DNA of 64,000 nt from Acetobacteraceae bacterium (GCA_947475245.1 CANJLW010000003.1:1-64000); one strand, 5' to 3'. Positions 36,843-45,507 are shown, numbered from the stretch's first letter. A program made the numbers and translations. Notes: generated by a model not told the origin, from the sequence alone.

Positions 36843-37826
36843 TCAGTCCAGGGTGAGCGTCAGCACCAGCAATTCGTGATCGCTCAGGATGTCGGCATCC
36901 TCGCCGATGGCGGGAATGACCGCGGGGGCGGCGACGGTCAGGCCGCGGGCGCAGAACCAGTCGAGTTGCTTTGTCCCGTGGCCCTGGGTCCAGACGCTGG
37001 TCCGCGTGGTCGGACGGCCGGCATTGCAGGCGGTCCAGTCGAAGCCGCGCGCTTGCGCCAGGGCGAACAGCGGTTCGGCGGGGTCGTCGTCACGGCCGGC
37101 CTCGGTCGGGGTATTCAGGTCGCCGCCGAACAGGATCGGCAGGCCCCCGGCATAGGCTTCCAGCCCATCGAGCAGGGCGGCGACCTGGCGCGCGCGACCG
37201 GCGCCGTCGGTGCGGTATTCCAGATGAACGGCGCAGGCGACGAAGCGCGATCCGCCGACGTCGAAGGTCGCGGCGATGCCCATCCGCTGCCCTTCCTTGC
37301 GGATCAGGCCCGCCGGCTGCGGTGCCGACCAATCGTAGACGGCGGGCAGCGGGATCGCGACGGGATCGGCGAAGGGCACGGCGGCGGTCAGCGCGTTGCC
37401 GTGGAAGCCTTCCAAATTGTCGTGTCCGTTCGGTGAAAAACCCGGCGGGGGCGGCATCGGATGTCCCTCGACGAATTCGACGCCGAACGCATAGCGGTGC
37501 CCCAGCGATGCGGCGAGGCGACCGATCGTGTGCACCTGGCCGGAGCGCAGCATGCCGATGTCCATTTCGGTCAGCAGCGCCACATCGACACCGGCGCGGG
37601 CCAGGATGCGGGCGGATTCGTCGGGATACAGGCAGCGTTCCAGGTTCCACGCGCCGATGCGAACGGTCCGGCCGCGATGCGCTGCCGCGACGCGCCCGCC
37701 GCATTCGATCTGGCGCAGGGCGGGGAATGCGGGCGCGGTTCCGTCCATGATGCGATTTCGGTCAGGCAGCGGCGCCGGGGTCAGTCGATCGACGACGGCG
37801 CGGATAAGGTCTGGCGGCTGGGTCAT
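36843..37826 (-). CDS. Endonuclease/exonuclease/phosphatase (EEP) family protein
   Basis: A 327-residue EEP-fold hydrolase. Family residues appear in order: Asn and Glu in AWNLER, Glu in LLTEMD, the catalytic Asp/Asn in FGGDLNTP, and the C-terminal Asp-His in SDHELLVL. The fold covers DNA repair nucleases, phosphodiesterases and inositol phosphatases; the type is not evident. It lacks a signal peptide. The 5' end lies back to back with the DHA2 exporter gene, 93 bases apart. Confidence 0.85.
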   Translation of the reverse strand: MTQPPDLIRAVVDRLTPAPLPDRNRIMDGTAPAFPALRQIECGGRVAAAHRGRTVRIGAWNLERCLYPDESARILARAGVDVALLTEMDIGMLRSGQVHTIGRLAASLGHRYAFGVEFVEGHPMPPPPGFSPNGHDNLEGFHGNALTAAVPFADPVAIPLPAVYDWSAPQPAGLIRKEGQRMGIAATFDVGGSRFVACAVHLEYRTDGAGRARQVAALLDGLEAYAGGLPILFGGDLNTPTEAGRDDDPAEPLFALAQARGFDWTACNAGRPTTRTSVWTQGHGTKQLDWFCARGLTVAAPAVIPAIGEDADILSDHELLVLTLTLD

Positions 37827-37919
37827 CCCCGCATATCAGAACGACGCGCGAGCGATGTCACGCCTGAAGCGCGCCGCGGGGGGCTTTTCGGCGGGTCGGT
37901 CAGGGTTGACACTGGCGCG

Positions 37920-39401
37920 ATGCCGAACCCCTCCTCGCCCGAACAGCCCCCCGCCAATCTGGGCACGACTCGCCGCACTCGGCTGACCGCCGTGATCGTG
38001 GCCTGCGCGCTGTTCATGCAGAATCTCGACTCGAGCGTGGTGGCGACGGCGTTGCCGACGATGGCGAAGGCGTTCGGGTCCGATCCCGTACGGATGAACG
38101 TCGCCCTGACGTCGTATCTGCTCAGCCTCGCGGTGTTCATCCCGGCCAGTGGCTGGATCGCGGATCGATTCGGCGCGCGGAATGTTTTTCGGCTGGCGAT
38201 CGTGGTGTTCACGATCGGCTCGGTTCTGTGCGGCCTGTCGGACACGCTGGCGGCGCTGGTGGCGTCGCGGATTTTGCAGGGTCTCGGCGGGGCGATGATG
38301 GTGCCGGTGGGACGGCTGCTGCTGCTGCGCACGGCGGCGAAGACCGAATTGGTCGCCGCGATGGCCTGGCTGACCACCCCGGCCCTGCTGGGCCCCGTCG
38401 TCGGGCCGCCGGTGGGTGGGTTCATCGTCACGTATCTGGACTGGCGCTGGGTGTTCAACATCAACATCCCCGTGGGCATCCTGGGTTTCGTGCTGGTGAC
38501 GCTGTTCGTGCAGGACGTCCGCGAGCCTCCGCGGGGACGATTCGACGTGCGCGGGCTGCTGCTGACGGGCATGGCGATGGCGGGGACCATGTTCGGGTTG
38601 GAAACGCTGGGGCGCGGCGTGCTGCCGCCGGGCGTCAGCGAGGCCATGCTGATCGCCGGTATTATCGGCACCGTCGGCTATGTCTGGCACGCGCGCGGGC
38701 ATCCGGCGCCGCTGCTGGATTTCACCCTGATGAAATTGCCGTGCTTCGGCGTGGCCTTCACCGCGATGATGCTGTTCCGCACGGGAATCGGCGCGATCCC
38801 GTTCCTGTTGCCCATGATGTTGCAGGTCGGCTTCGGCAAGGAAGCGGTCGAAAGCGGACTTATCACATTCGCCAGTTCGGCCGGCGCGCTGTGCATGAAA
38901 CCGGCGGCGCAGCGGGCTTTGCGCCGCTTCGGCTTTCGCGACACCCTGATCTGGAACGGCGCGCTGTCCGGCGTGATGCTGGCGCTGTGCGCCGCGTTCC
39001 GCCCGACCTGGCCGGCGGCGGCGATTTACGGCGTGCTGCTGATCGGCGGATTTTTACGCTCGTTGCAGTTCACCGCTTATAACACGTTGGCATACGGCGA
39101 TGTTTCCCGCGCAAGGATGAGCGCGGCGACAAGCCTTTACACGACCGGGCAACAACTGGCGGCCACCGTCGGAGTCTCGGCGGGCGCGGTTTCGTTGGAG
39201 CTGGCACGGACATTTTCCGGCCATGAAACGCCGCTGCCGATGGATTTCAGCGTGGCCTTTCTGGTCGTCGCCGCGCTGACGACGGCGGCCGCTCCGGTCG
39301 CGCTGCTGATGCCGAAAACCGCCGGCGACGACCTGACGGGACGGCATTCCGGGACGAACGAGGATGGTAAGACGGTTGCGGCGGCGAAACCCGAGGCGTA
39401 A
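37920..39401 (+). CDS. DHA2-family MFS exporter (EmrB/QacA-like)
   Basis: A 493-residue inner-membrane drug/proton antiporter with about 14 helices. Diagnostic segments are LDSSVVATALPTMA in helix 1, SGWIADRFGARNVF (motif A between helices 2 and 3), and GPVVGPPVGGFIV in helix 5 (antiporter motif C). The ATG at 37920 starts a normal EmrB-like N-terminus; the in-frame extension to 37461 runs back over the EEP gene and is not plausible. Its substrate is unknown. It is unlinked to the EmrA-like gene at 56334. Confidence 0.92.
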   Translation: MPNPSSPEQPPANLGTTRRTRLTAVIVACALFMQNLDSSVVATALPTMAKAFGSDPVRMNVALTSYLLSLAVFIPASGWIADRFGARNVFRLAIVVFTIGSVLCGLSDTLAALVASRILQGLGGAMMVPVGRLLLLRTAAKTELVAAMAWLTTPALLGPVVGPPVGGFIVTYLDWRWVFNINIPVGILGFVLVTLFVQDVREPPRGRFDVRGLLLTGMAMAGTMFGLETLGRGVLPPGVSEAMLIAGIIGTVGYVWHARGHPAPLLDFTLMKLPCFGVAFTAMMLFRTGIGAIPFLLPMMLQVGFGKEAVESGLITFASSAGALCMKPAAQRALRRFGFRDTLIWNGALSGVMLALCAAFRPTWPAAAIYGVLLIGGFLRSLQFTAYNTLAYGDVSRARMSAATSLYTTGQQLAATVGVSAGAVSLELARTFSGHETPLPMDFSVAFLVVAALTTAAAPVALLMPKTAGDDLTGRHSGTNEDGKTVAAAKPEA

Positions 39402-39449
39402 TCGAGGGGGCCTTGGCCGTGGGAACGGAAAAAGACGCTTCCGGCATTC

Positions 39450-39478
39450 TTGACACAGGGTGGACCCGCTTGTAGCAA
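39450..39478 (+). promoter_or_regulatory. Candidate sigma-70 promoter of the F0 operon
   Basis: TTGACA (39450-39455) and, after 17 bases, TAGCAA (39473-39478) make a fair sigma-70-type promoter. Transcription would start near 39485, about 57 bases before atpI. Confidence 0.45.
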
Positions 39479-39500
39479 GCCCCCGCTTTCCGGCAGGGCG

Positions 39501-39515
39501 TTAACGCGGGTTTAA
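39501..39515 (+). promoter_or_regulatory. TTAA-N7-TTAA element, CtrA-like
   Basis: TTAA CGCGGGT TTAA exactly fits the CtrA consensus of Alphaproteobacteria. It lies between the proposed start of transcription and atpI, where a bound regulator would more likely repress. In DNA this GC-rich a chance TTAA pair at this spacing is uncommon. Confidence 0.3.
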
Positions 39516-39541
39516 GACCCAGGGTTTTGCAGGGAGCGGCG

Positions 39542-39853
39542 ATGAAAAAGGATAAGGGCGGCGCCGACGGGTCTTTCGAGGACCGATTGAACGCTGCTCG
39601 CGGCAAGCAAGGACTTGATCCTCGGCCAAAATCGCCGAAGGATTCGGGTGGAACCGGTCCCTCGCCTATGGGTATCGGCTTGCGGGTCGGGGTCGAACTG
39701 GTTTCGGCCATGGTGGTGGCGGTCGCCATCGGCTATGGGCTGGACTGGGTGTTCGGAACCCGGCCGATTCTGATGGTGGTTTTCGTCCCGTTGGGCGGCG
39801 CCGCCGGCGTGTTGAATGTCTGGCGTCTGTTGGCGCCAAAGCCGGGTCGGTAG
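39542..39853 (+). CDS. atpI: ATP synthase assembly protein AtpI
   Basis: A 103-residue small membrane protein that helps assemble the c-ring and is first in the F0 operon. The N-terminal 40 residues are hydrophilic, and two helices follow (GVELVSAMVVAVAIGYGLDWVF and ILMVVFVPLGGAAGVLNVWRLL), as in the AtpI/YtfH-like family. ATG 39542 has AGGGAG upstream and begins MKKDKGG. Confidence 0.92.
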   Translation: MKKDKGGADGSFEDRLNAARGKQGLDPRPKSPKDSGGTGPSPMGIGLRVGVELVSAMVVAVAIGYGLDWVFGTRPILMVVFVPLGGAAGVLNVWRLLAPKPGR

Positions 39854-39891
39854 CGTTCGACCCGATTGAGATAGAAGCAGGGGGCGATAGG

Positions 39892-40650
39892 GTGTCTGCC
39901 GAAGGTTCATCAAGCATCGACGCGCTGGGTCAGTTCAAGCTGACCACGGCGCTGGGTCCGATTGGCGCTTCGGTGAACTTCACCCAGGCGAACCTCATGA
40001 TGATCGTGGCGTCGGTTCTGACGCTGGGCCTGTTGTGGCTGGGCATGCGTCCGCGCGCGATGGTGCCGGGCCGGTTCCAGGCGGCGGCGGAGCTTGCCTA
40101 CGAGACGATCATGAAGATGTGCGTGGACGGCATCGGGCACGAGGGTAAAAAATTCTTCCCGATCGTGTTCACGCTGTTTTTCTTCATCCTGTTCGGCAAC
40201 CTGCTGGGCGTCTTCCCGTATTTCTTCACGTTCAACAGCCACATCGCGATCACGCTCTCGCTGTCGCTGTTCGTGTTCGTGCTGGTGACGGTCGTGGCGC
40301 TGCGGGAACATGGGCTGCACTTCTTCAGCTACTTCCTGCCCAAGGGCATCCCCGGAGTTCTCGCGCCGCTGATGGTCGCGATCGAGCTGATCTCCTACCT
40401 TTCGCGCATCATCTCGCTGTCCGTGCGTCTCTTCGCCAACATGATGGCGGGCCACGTAATGCTGGAGGTGTTCGCGTCCTTTATCGTGATGCTGGGCGGT
40501 ATCGGCCTTTTGGGCTACTTCCCGGCTGGCCTGTCGCTGGTGGTCAACACCGGTCTGATCGGCTTCGAATTGCTGGTGGCGTCATTGCAGGCTTACGTTT
40601 TCGCGGTCCTGACCTGCATCTACCTGCACGACGCGGTGCACCTGCACTAA
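39892..40650 (+). CDS. atpB: F0F1 ATP synthase subunit a
   Basis: A 252-residue inner-membrane subunit that forms the proton half-channels. The essential arginine lies in [14 protein letters not shown], and [20 protein letters not shown] closes the last helix. Alphaproteobacterial a subunits have this length. GTG start with AGGGGG upstream. The next gene encodes the c-ring subunit. Confidence 0.97.
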   Translation: MSAEGSSSIDALGQFKLTTALGPIGASVNFTQANLMMIVASVLTLGLLWLGMRPRAMVPGRFQAAAELAYETIMKMCVDGIGHEGKKFFPIVFTLFFFILFGNLLGVFPYFFTFNSHIAITLSLSLFVFVLVTVVALREHGLHFFSYFLPKGIPGVLAPLMVAIELISYLSRIISLSVRLFANMMAGHVMLEVFASFIVMLGGIGLLGYFPAGLSLVVNTGLIGFELLVASLQAYVFAVLTCIYLHDAVHLH

Positions 40651-40735
40651 GCTTCGCCTTCCAACCACTTTTTCCGACCTAAGGTCGGGCGGCGTCACCG
40701 CCCGACACAACGGCACAACGAAAGGAACTCGGACT

Positions 40736-40960
40736 ATGGATCTCGCTTCCGCCAAAATGATCGGCGCCGGTATTGCCATGATCGCCCTCGGTGGCGTCGG
40801 CATCGGCATGGGCACGATCTTCGGAAACCTGGTTTCCAGCGTGGCCCGCAACCCCGCGTCTCGCGACAGCGTCTTCGGCCTGGCCATTCTCGGCTTCGCG
40901 TTGACGGAAGCGGTCGCGCTGTATGCGCTGGTCATCGCCTTCATCATCCTGTTCGTCTGA
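40736..40960 (+). CDS. atpE: F0F1 ATP synthase subunit c
   Basis: A 74-residue hairpin of two helices that forms the rotor ring. The first helix has the glycine pattern [12 protein letters not shown], the loop is ARNPASRD, and the proton-binding carboxylate is the Glu in [13 protein letters not shown], as usual in Alphaproteobacteria. GAAAGGA lies ahead of the ATG. The sequence has no sodium-binding residues that I can see, so proton coupling is likely. Confidence 0.97.
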   Translation: MDLASAKMIGAGIAMIALGGVGIGMGTIFGNLVSSVARNPASRDSVFGLAILGFALTEAVALYALVIAFIILFV

Positions 40961-40997
40961 TCGGGACGGGCGCTCGCACGCGCCCGCAAAGCGCTCA

Positions 40998-41588
40998 ATG
41001 AACCAGATGTCGACGTTCCGCCGGATCGCACCGCTCACCGCGGGTATGCTGCTCATCCCGGCCCTGGCCATGGCCGGGGACCCGATGCCGCAGCTTGATT
41101 TCGGCAACCCACTGCTGAAAAGCCAGGTCGTGTGGGGCGCGCTGATTTTCATCGTGCTCTACCTCCTTGCCTCCAAAATCGCCCTGCCGAAAGTCGGGTC
41201 GGTCCTGGAAGAGCGGGCTGCCCATATCGCCCGCGACCTGAATGGGGCGAAAGAGGCCAAAACCCGAGCAGACGTGGGTATGACGGAAGCGATGGAGGCG
41301 ACGGCGAAGGCCCGGGCCGAAGCGCAAACCGCCATCAACGCCGCGATGACCTCGGCCAAGGAAAAAGCCGCCGCTCAGGCCGAAATCGACAATGCTCGGC
41401 TCGAAAAGCGCCTTCAGGACGCGGAAACGCAAATCGCCCAGGCTCGCGCCGGGGCCATGAGCGCGCTGCGTCAGGTAGCGAGCGAAACAGCGGCTTCCGT
41501 GGTGACACGCCTCACCGGAACTGGCCCCGACGCGCAAAAGCTGGATGCCGCCATCGGCGCGGCTCTGTCCGCGCGCGGCGTCGGCTGA
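40998..41588 (+). CDS. atpF': F0F1 ATP synthase subunit b' (peripheral stalk)
   Basis: A 196-residue stalk subunit with an N-terminal hydrophobic stretch that looks like a signal (about 9-25), a membrane helix (about 43-62, VWGALIFIVLYLLAS) and a long charged helical tail rich in Ala, Glu and Lys. Photosynthetic bacteria and Alphaproteobacteria have a b and b' pair rather than two copies of b. I chose ATG 40998; a second ATG at 41007 is possible. Its tail should pair with that of the following b subunit in a coiled coil. Confidence 0.93.
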   Translation: MNQMSTFRRIAPLTAGMLLIPALAMAGDPMPQLDFGNPLLKSQVVWGALIFIVLYLLASKIALPKVGSVLEERAAHIARDLNGAKEAKTRADVGMTEAMEATAKARAEAQTAINAAMTSAKEKAAAQAEIDNARLEKRLQDAETQIAQARAGAMSALRQVASETAASVVTRLTGTGPDAQKLDAAIGAALSARGVG

Positions 41589-41604
41589 AATAGGGCAAAC
41601 CGCC

Positions 41605-42120
41605 ATGCATCACGACGCGGGCTTTTTCGCGGACCCAGTCAATTGGGTCATGATCTCCTTCTTCCTGTTTTTCATCCTCGCGGGTGGAAAACTGTGGGGA
41701 GGGCTGTCCGGCATGCTCGATGCCCGCACAGCCCAGGTAAAAAGCGAACTGGAAGAAGCCGCAAGGCTTCGCCGGGAAGCCGAAGCGATGCTGCGCGATG
41801 CTGAAAAGCGCCGCTCAGACGCGCTGTCCGAAGCCAAGGCGTTGATCGACGGCGCCCACGCGGAAGCAGCACGAGTGTCGGCCCTCGCCGCCCAGGAAGC
41901 CGAAGCCTCGGCCAAGCGGCGCGAGAAGATGGCGGTCGACCGCATCGCCGCGGCCGAAAAAGCCGCCGTCGACGAAGTCCGCATCACCGCGGCCGAAGTC
42001 GCCACCGGTGCCGCTCGGCAGATCCTGTCGGAAACCCTGACCGCCGAAAGCGGTGCCCGGTTGATCGATCAGGCCATCGCACAGCTACCGACCGCTCTGG
42101 CAGCCCGCAAAGCCGCCTGA
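41605..42120 (+). CDS. atpF: F0F1 ATP synthase subunit b (peripheral stalk)
   Basis: A 171-residue stalk subunit with one N-terminal helix (about 12-30, NWVMISFFLFFILAGGKLW) and a long Ala/Glu/Arg-rich coiled coil that holds the F1 part still. Alphaproteobacterial b starts in this way. AGGG is upstream of ATG 41605. It is the last gene of the F0 operon; the F1 genes (atpH-A-G-D-C) are not here. Confidence 0.95.
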   Translation: MHHDAGFFADPVNWVMISFFLFFILAGGKLWGGLSGMLDARTAQVKSELEEAARLRREAEAMLRDAEKRRSDALSEAKALIDGAHAEAARVSALAAQEAEASAKRREKMAVDRIAAAEKAAVDEVRITAAEVATGAARQILSETLTAESGARLIDQAIAQLPTALAARKAA

Positions 42121-42140
42121 TCAGTCCAACAGCCCAGCTT

Positions 42141-42178
42141 AAAAACCGCCGATCCCACAAAGGGTCGGCGGTTTTTTT
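42141..42178 (+). terminator. Intrinsic terminator of the F0 operon
   Basis: AACCGCCGA-TCCC pairs with GGG-TCGGCGGTT around a short loop (one bulged base) and is followed by TTTTTTT. It begins 21 bases after the atpF stop. Confidence 0.85.
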
Positions 42179-42227
42179 ATGCGCCTTGGGCAACCGGTGG
42201 CCCCAGTCACCAACGACAATCCGGAAA

Positions 42228-42306
42228 AGTTCACCAGGATGCACCAGGCGCTGCATCGTCCTTTGTGCATCCTCGGTGGTCCTTCGTGTCCTTTGTGGTA
42301 AAAAAT
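42228..42306. repeat. Widespread ACCACRAAGGACACGAAGG-type repeat
   Basis: On the minus strand TTTTTACCACAAAGGACACGAAGGACCACCGAGGATGCACAAAGG is an instance of a phrase that recurs in the intergenic DNA of many bacteria and is often mistaken for a protein (HKGHEG... when translated). I recognise the phrase from general knowledge, not from a search. The stretch up to 42350 has no gene. Confidence 0.55.
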
Positions 42307-42349
42307 CAAAGCCGCTGAAACCGGTTGGGAGGGCCCATAGGGGCCTCGT

Positions 42350-43360
42350 TCACGCCCCAACCGTGTCGTACCCAACCCAACGCTGGGCATCGTAATCGTA
42401 CAGCTTGCACACGCGGCAAATGCGGACATAGGCGCGCCAGGAAAAACGCCAAACAATCAGCGTGTTGCCGTCCTCCAACGCCGTCTGCATACGCGACAGG
42501 TTATACAACGGCACGCCGGGAGTCAGGTGATGGGCATTGTGCTCCATGATCGACAGCACCATCGAATCGACCGGCCCGGGAAAGCGGACATGCACGGTGC
42601 CGCGCAACGCGCCCTGATCGGCGCGCCAGTCGGCCACGGTGCGATACCAACGCACCGCCGGATGCGTGTGGTGCAGGAAAATGATGAACGACATCATCGC
42701 GTTCCAAACCAGGAACGGCAGCACGATGCCGACCGCCAGGCTTTCCACCGCCGACTTCCCGTTGCCGCCGCCCCAGGCCAACACCGCGACAATCTGCGCA
42801 ACCAGAAACGCCAGCACCAAGGCGGAATCGACCCAGTAGACCCGCCGCGTGGCCCCCACGATCCACGGCAGCGGCACGAACAAGCGCGGCAGCCATAGCC
42901 CGAACAGATAAAACAGACCGACGCCCAGCGGCGTCCGCGTGATCCGATACCCGAGTCGGCGCAATCCGGAGGCATCCCGATAGGCCTGGGGACTCATCGG
43001 CACCCAACCGTGGTCCAGCCCCTCGATATTATTGAACCGATGGTGGGTGCGGTTATGCGACAGGTCCCACAGCGAAAACGCGTGCAGCGACGGCAGGAAC
43101 GCCAGACGACCGATCAGATGGTTAAGCGGCGTGGAACCGGTCAGGCTGTTGTGACAGGCATCGTGCCCGACGATGAACAGCAGGCCGATGACCCCGCCGA
43201 TCGGCAGGGTCAGAAACAGCGCAATAGGGGTCGGAACGGCCAAAGCGACGGCAATCAGCGCGAGCCACAGGATTGCCAGCCCGGCAAACAATCCGATGGG
43301 CAGAGCGAATCGGCGCTGCGCGAAGGCCATGCGCTGCTCCCGTGTCAGCACATGCGGCAT
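42350..43360 (-). CDS. Membrane fatty acid desaturase family protein
   Basis: A 336-residue integral membrane di-iron enzyme. The three histidine boxes are HDACH (near 66), HNRTHH (near 102) and HNAHH (near 276), and at least five hydrophobic stretches separate them. The family desaturates or hydroxylates acyl chains, carotenoids or sphingolipids. The substrate is not clear; the box pattern resembles alkane/beta-carotene-type or acyl-lipid members. The next gene downstream is unrelated. Confidence 0.87.
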   Translation of the reverse strand: MPHVLTREQRMAFAQRRFALPIGLFAGLAILWLALIAVALAVPTPIALFLTLPIGGVIGLLFIVGHDACHNSLTGSTPLNHLIGRLAFLPSLHAFSLWDLSHNRTHHRFNNIEGLDHGWVPMSPQAYRDASGLRRLGYRITRTPLGVGLFYLFGLWLPRLFVPLPWIVGATRRVYWVDSALVLAFLVAQIVAVLAWGGGNGKSAVESLAVGIVLPFLVWNAMMSFIIFLHHTHPAVRWYRTVADWRADQGALRGTVHVRFPGPVDSMVLSIMEHNAHHLTPGVPLYNLSRMQTALEDGNTLIVWRFSWRAYVRICRVCKLYDYDAQRWVGYDTVGA

Positions 43361-43428
43361 TGGTTATTCTTTCTTGCTTCAGACGCCCATTGACCATCGG
43401 AACGGCGCGTCTGGCAACCGCCCGTACT

Positions 43429-43980
43429 TTATTGCCCGGCGAGGGCGAGTCGGATGGCAACCGGCGTCGCGGCGGCGAGTTGTTCCTGGCTGGTAGGCCG
43501 AGCAGCGCGGATGAAACCGTGGACGGGGTAGTCGGTACCGCCCATCTGACCGGACGGCGGCCACCAGACTCGCACCATGCTCCAATCGCCGTTGGGGGAA
43601 ATATCGACGACCGGTTGATCCTCGGTCACCCGGTGGTGCACCCAATTGGCCTGAGTCACCAGAATGCGTCGATCGGACAGCACGCGCGACACCACGGCGA
43701 CGTGGCCGCTGGGCAGGCGGCCGGTGCGCTTGAAGACCAGCACGCCGCCGGGTTCGGGCTGCGCTCCGCGGGCATAGCGCCCCTCCGCCTGCTGCCACCA
43801 ATCCGCCGCCGCCCCCCACAGGCGAACGCCGCTCAGCGCGCGGGCGAAGGGGGCGCATTCCAGCGGCACCGCCGCACCGACATAGCCGCCGGCCGACGCA
43901 CCGCCCGATGACGCGCCCGAACCGCAAGCGGCGAGCGCGAGCAACAGCAGCATCGACAGGCAGCGAACAGCGCGGGTCAT
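43429..43980 (-). CDS. CHAP-domain lipoprotein, putative cell-wall amidase
   Basis: A 183-residue lipoprotein with the lipobox LAAC (Cys19) and a Gly/Ser-rich linker. The CHAP domain runs about 35-160, with the catalytic Cys in LECAPFARALSG, the WWQQAEG block, and His in SGHVAVVSRV. CHAP enzymes cleave peptidoglycan amide bonds or glutathionylspermidine; here a role in the periplasm at the outer membrane is expected. It starts 49 bases from the CoA-transferase stop. Confidence 0.87.
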   Translation of the reverse strand: MTRAVRCLSMLLLLALAACGSGASSGGASAGGYVGAAVPLECAPFARALSGVRLWGAAADWWQQAEGRYARGAQPEPGGVLVFKRTGRLPSGHVAVVSRVLSDRRILVTQANWVHHRVTEDQPVVDISPNGDWSMVRVWWPPSGQMGGTDYPVHGFIRAARPTSQEQLAAATPVAIRLALAGQ

Positions 43981-44029
43981 GGCGCAGGATTATCCCGCGC
44001 CATGGCAGAATTATGCAACAACGCGTTGA

Positions 44030-45220
44030 TCAGGCGCTTTTGTTGGGCAGACCCAGCAGAGTGTGCAGGACGAAATCGGTGTGCGCGCCGACGGCGGGGC
44101 CGGTCCAGCGCAGGACCTCCGACGGGACTTCGCCGTCCATGCGGATGGCGGGGCCGGGATGCAGGGTGCGACCGATCAGCGGGTCTTCGACCTCAAACAC
44201 CGACTCACGCGCGCGCATATGCGGATCGGCGGCGCAATCGGCGATGTCGTACAGGCGAGAGCACGGGACCTCCGCCTCCTCCAGGATCGCTTCGGCGTCC
44301 TTGGCCGGCAGCGTGCGGGTCCAGGCGGCGATGGCGGCATCGAGTTCGCCGCGATTCGCGCAGCGCAGGCCGTTGTTGGCGTAGGCGGGATCGTCGGCGA
44401 GTTCGGGGCGGCCGATGGCCTGCATCAGGCGCTTGAAAATCAGGTCGGAATTGCCGGCGACGCACAGCCAGCGGCCGTCGGCGCAGGGGTACGTGTTGGT
44501 CGGGGAAGCGGTTTCGATGGCGGCGCCGGTGGGTTGGCGGATGCGCCCGTCCAGCGCGTATTCCGGCAGCATGCCTTCCATCAGGCTGAACACACTGTCG
44601 ACCAGGTTGACGTCGATCACGCGGCCTCGGCCGGTGCCGGTCGCATCGCGCTGCCACAAAGCGGACAGCAGGCCGATCGCCGCATACATGCCGGCGAGAT
44701 CGTCGCTGATGGAAATCCCGCAGCGCGGCGGCGGCAGTTCGGAACTGCCGGCGGGATGCCCGGTCAGATGACGCAGACCGCCGATCGCCTCGCCGATCGC
44801 CCCGAATGCCGGCTTATCGCGGTACGGCCCGTCCTGTCCGTAGCCGGAGATGCGCGCAATCACCAGGCGCGGGTTGATCGCGTGCAGGGTCTCGGGACCG
44901 AGGTTGAGCTTTTCCAACTGTCCGGCGCGGAGGTTTTCCACCAGCACGTCGGCGCGCTCGACCAGTTTCAGCATCGTATCGCGGTCGCGCTTCAGGTCCA
45001 GTTCGATCGACAGCTTGTTGCGGCCATGGATGCTGAACCAGACGGAATTGCCGTCCTTCGCGGCGCCCCAACCGCGGAACGGGTCGCCGCCCGGCGGTTC
45101 GATCTTGATGACCTCCGCGCCCAGATCGGCCAGCAGTCGGGTGCAGAAGGGGGCGGCGATGTAGTGGCCGATTTCCAGCACCTTCAGGCCGGACAGCGAA
45201 CGGGGCAGCAAGGATTTCAT
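44030..45220 (-). CDS. CaiB/BaiF-family CoA-transferase
   Basis: A 396-residue type III CoA-transferase, which moves CoA between carboxylic acids through an aspartyl-CoA intermediate. The N-terminal LKVLEIGHYIAAPFCTRLLADLGAEVIKIE and the NLRAGQLEKL and GISISDDLAGMYAA segments fit; the catalytic Asp is in the GISISDDLAG block or its neighbour. Its partners are unknown; formyl-CoA transferase, carnitine or racemase types are possible. I prefer ATG 45220, which has GGAG 7 bases upstream, to ATG 45232. Confidence 0.9.
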   Translation of the reverse strand: MKSLLPRSLSGLKVLEIGHYIAAPFCTRLLADLGAEVIKIEPPGGDPFRGWGAAKDGNSVWFSIHGRNKLSIELDLKRDRDTMLKLVERADVLVENLRAGQLEKLNLGPETLHAINPRLVIARISGYGQDGPYRDKPAFGAIGEAIGGLRHLTGHPAGSSELPPPRCGISISDDLAGMYAAIGLLSALWQRDATGTGRGRVIDVNLVDSVFSLMEGMLPEYALDGRIRQPTGAAIETASPTNTYPCADGRWLCVAGNSDLIFKRLMQAIGRPELADDPAYANNGLRCANRGELDAAIAAWTRTLPAKDAEAILEEAEVPCSRLYDIADCAADPHMRARESVFEVEDPLIGRTLHPGPAIRMDGEVPSEVLRWTGPAVGAHTDFVLHTLLGLPNKSA

Positions 45221-45268
45221 GGATGACTCCATTTCCGATGAAAAAAAGAGTCGCGATCTGTGACCCTG

Positions 45269-45297
45269 TTAACCGTTCATAAACCTCGACCGATTAC
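45269..45297 (+). promoter_or_regulatory. Candidate promoter of the small RNA
   Basis: TTAACC (45269-45274), a 17-base spacer and GATTAC (45292-45297) are a plausible, moderately conserved sigma-70-type pair. They would start a transcript near 45304. TTAACCGTTCATAAA here is also close to, but does not match, TTAA-N7-TTAA. Confidence 0.4.
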
Positions 45298-45303
45298 TTT
45301 GTC

Positions 45304-45408
45304 TTCCACGGAACCGGCGAGCCGGTGTCCTGTTTCCTCCCCGAAGTCGCGCCACAGCGCGACGAACTTGGGCGGTATCGTCACCCGGCGATACCGCCCC
45401 TTTTTTTT
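45304..45408 (+). ncRNA. Candidate small regulatory RNA with anti-Shine-Dalgarno loop
   Basis: This rightward segment ends in a textbook intrinsic terminator: GGGCGGTATCG (45370-45380) pairs with CGATACCGCCC (45389-45399), followed by TTTTTTTT (45401-45408). No gene ends before it, since the nearest upstream gene starts leftward at 45220. Two more stems stand in front: ACCGG-CGAG-CCGGT extended by GGA/TCC (45310-45330) and GTCGCGC-CACA-GCGCGAC (45346-45363). Between them TGTTTCCTCCCCGAA is unpaired and contains CCUCCCC, complementary to Shine-Dalgarno sequences. The layout is that of trans-acting riboregulators in Alphaproteobacteria such as the alpha-r families; I do not assign it to one. 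The ends are estimates. Confidence 0.65.
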
Positions 45409-45507
45409 GCTCTCGGGGGGAATCTCCGGCTTTTTGCCCCGCGATGCCCTTTCGCGCTTCGCCGCATCGCAGCATGATCCATGCGCAACTCAGCACAGGG
45501 GTATGGC

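Noticed and set aside
37461-37919. N-terminal extension of the DHA2 exporter
   Set aside because: It overlaps the divergent EEP-family gene and its translation has no membrane or family features; the family N-terminus starts at 37920.
42139-42456. A 105-codon leftward ORF (FYHKGHEGPPRMHKG)
   Set aside because: This is the known type of spurious protein made by translating the intergenic ACCACGAAGG phrase.
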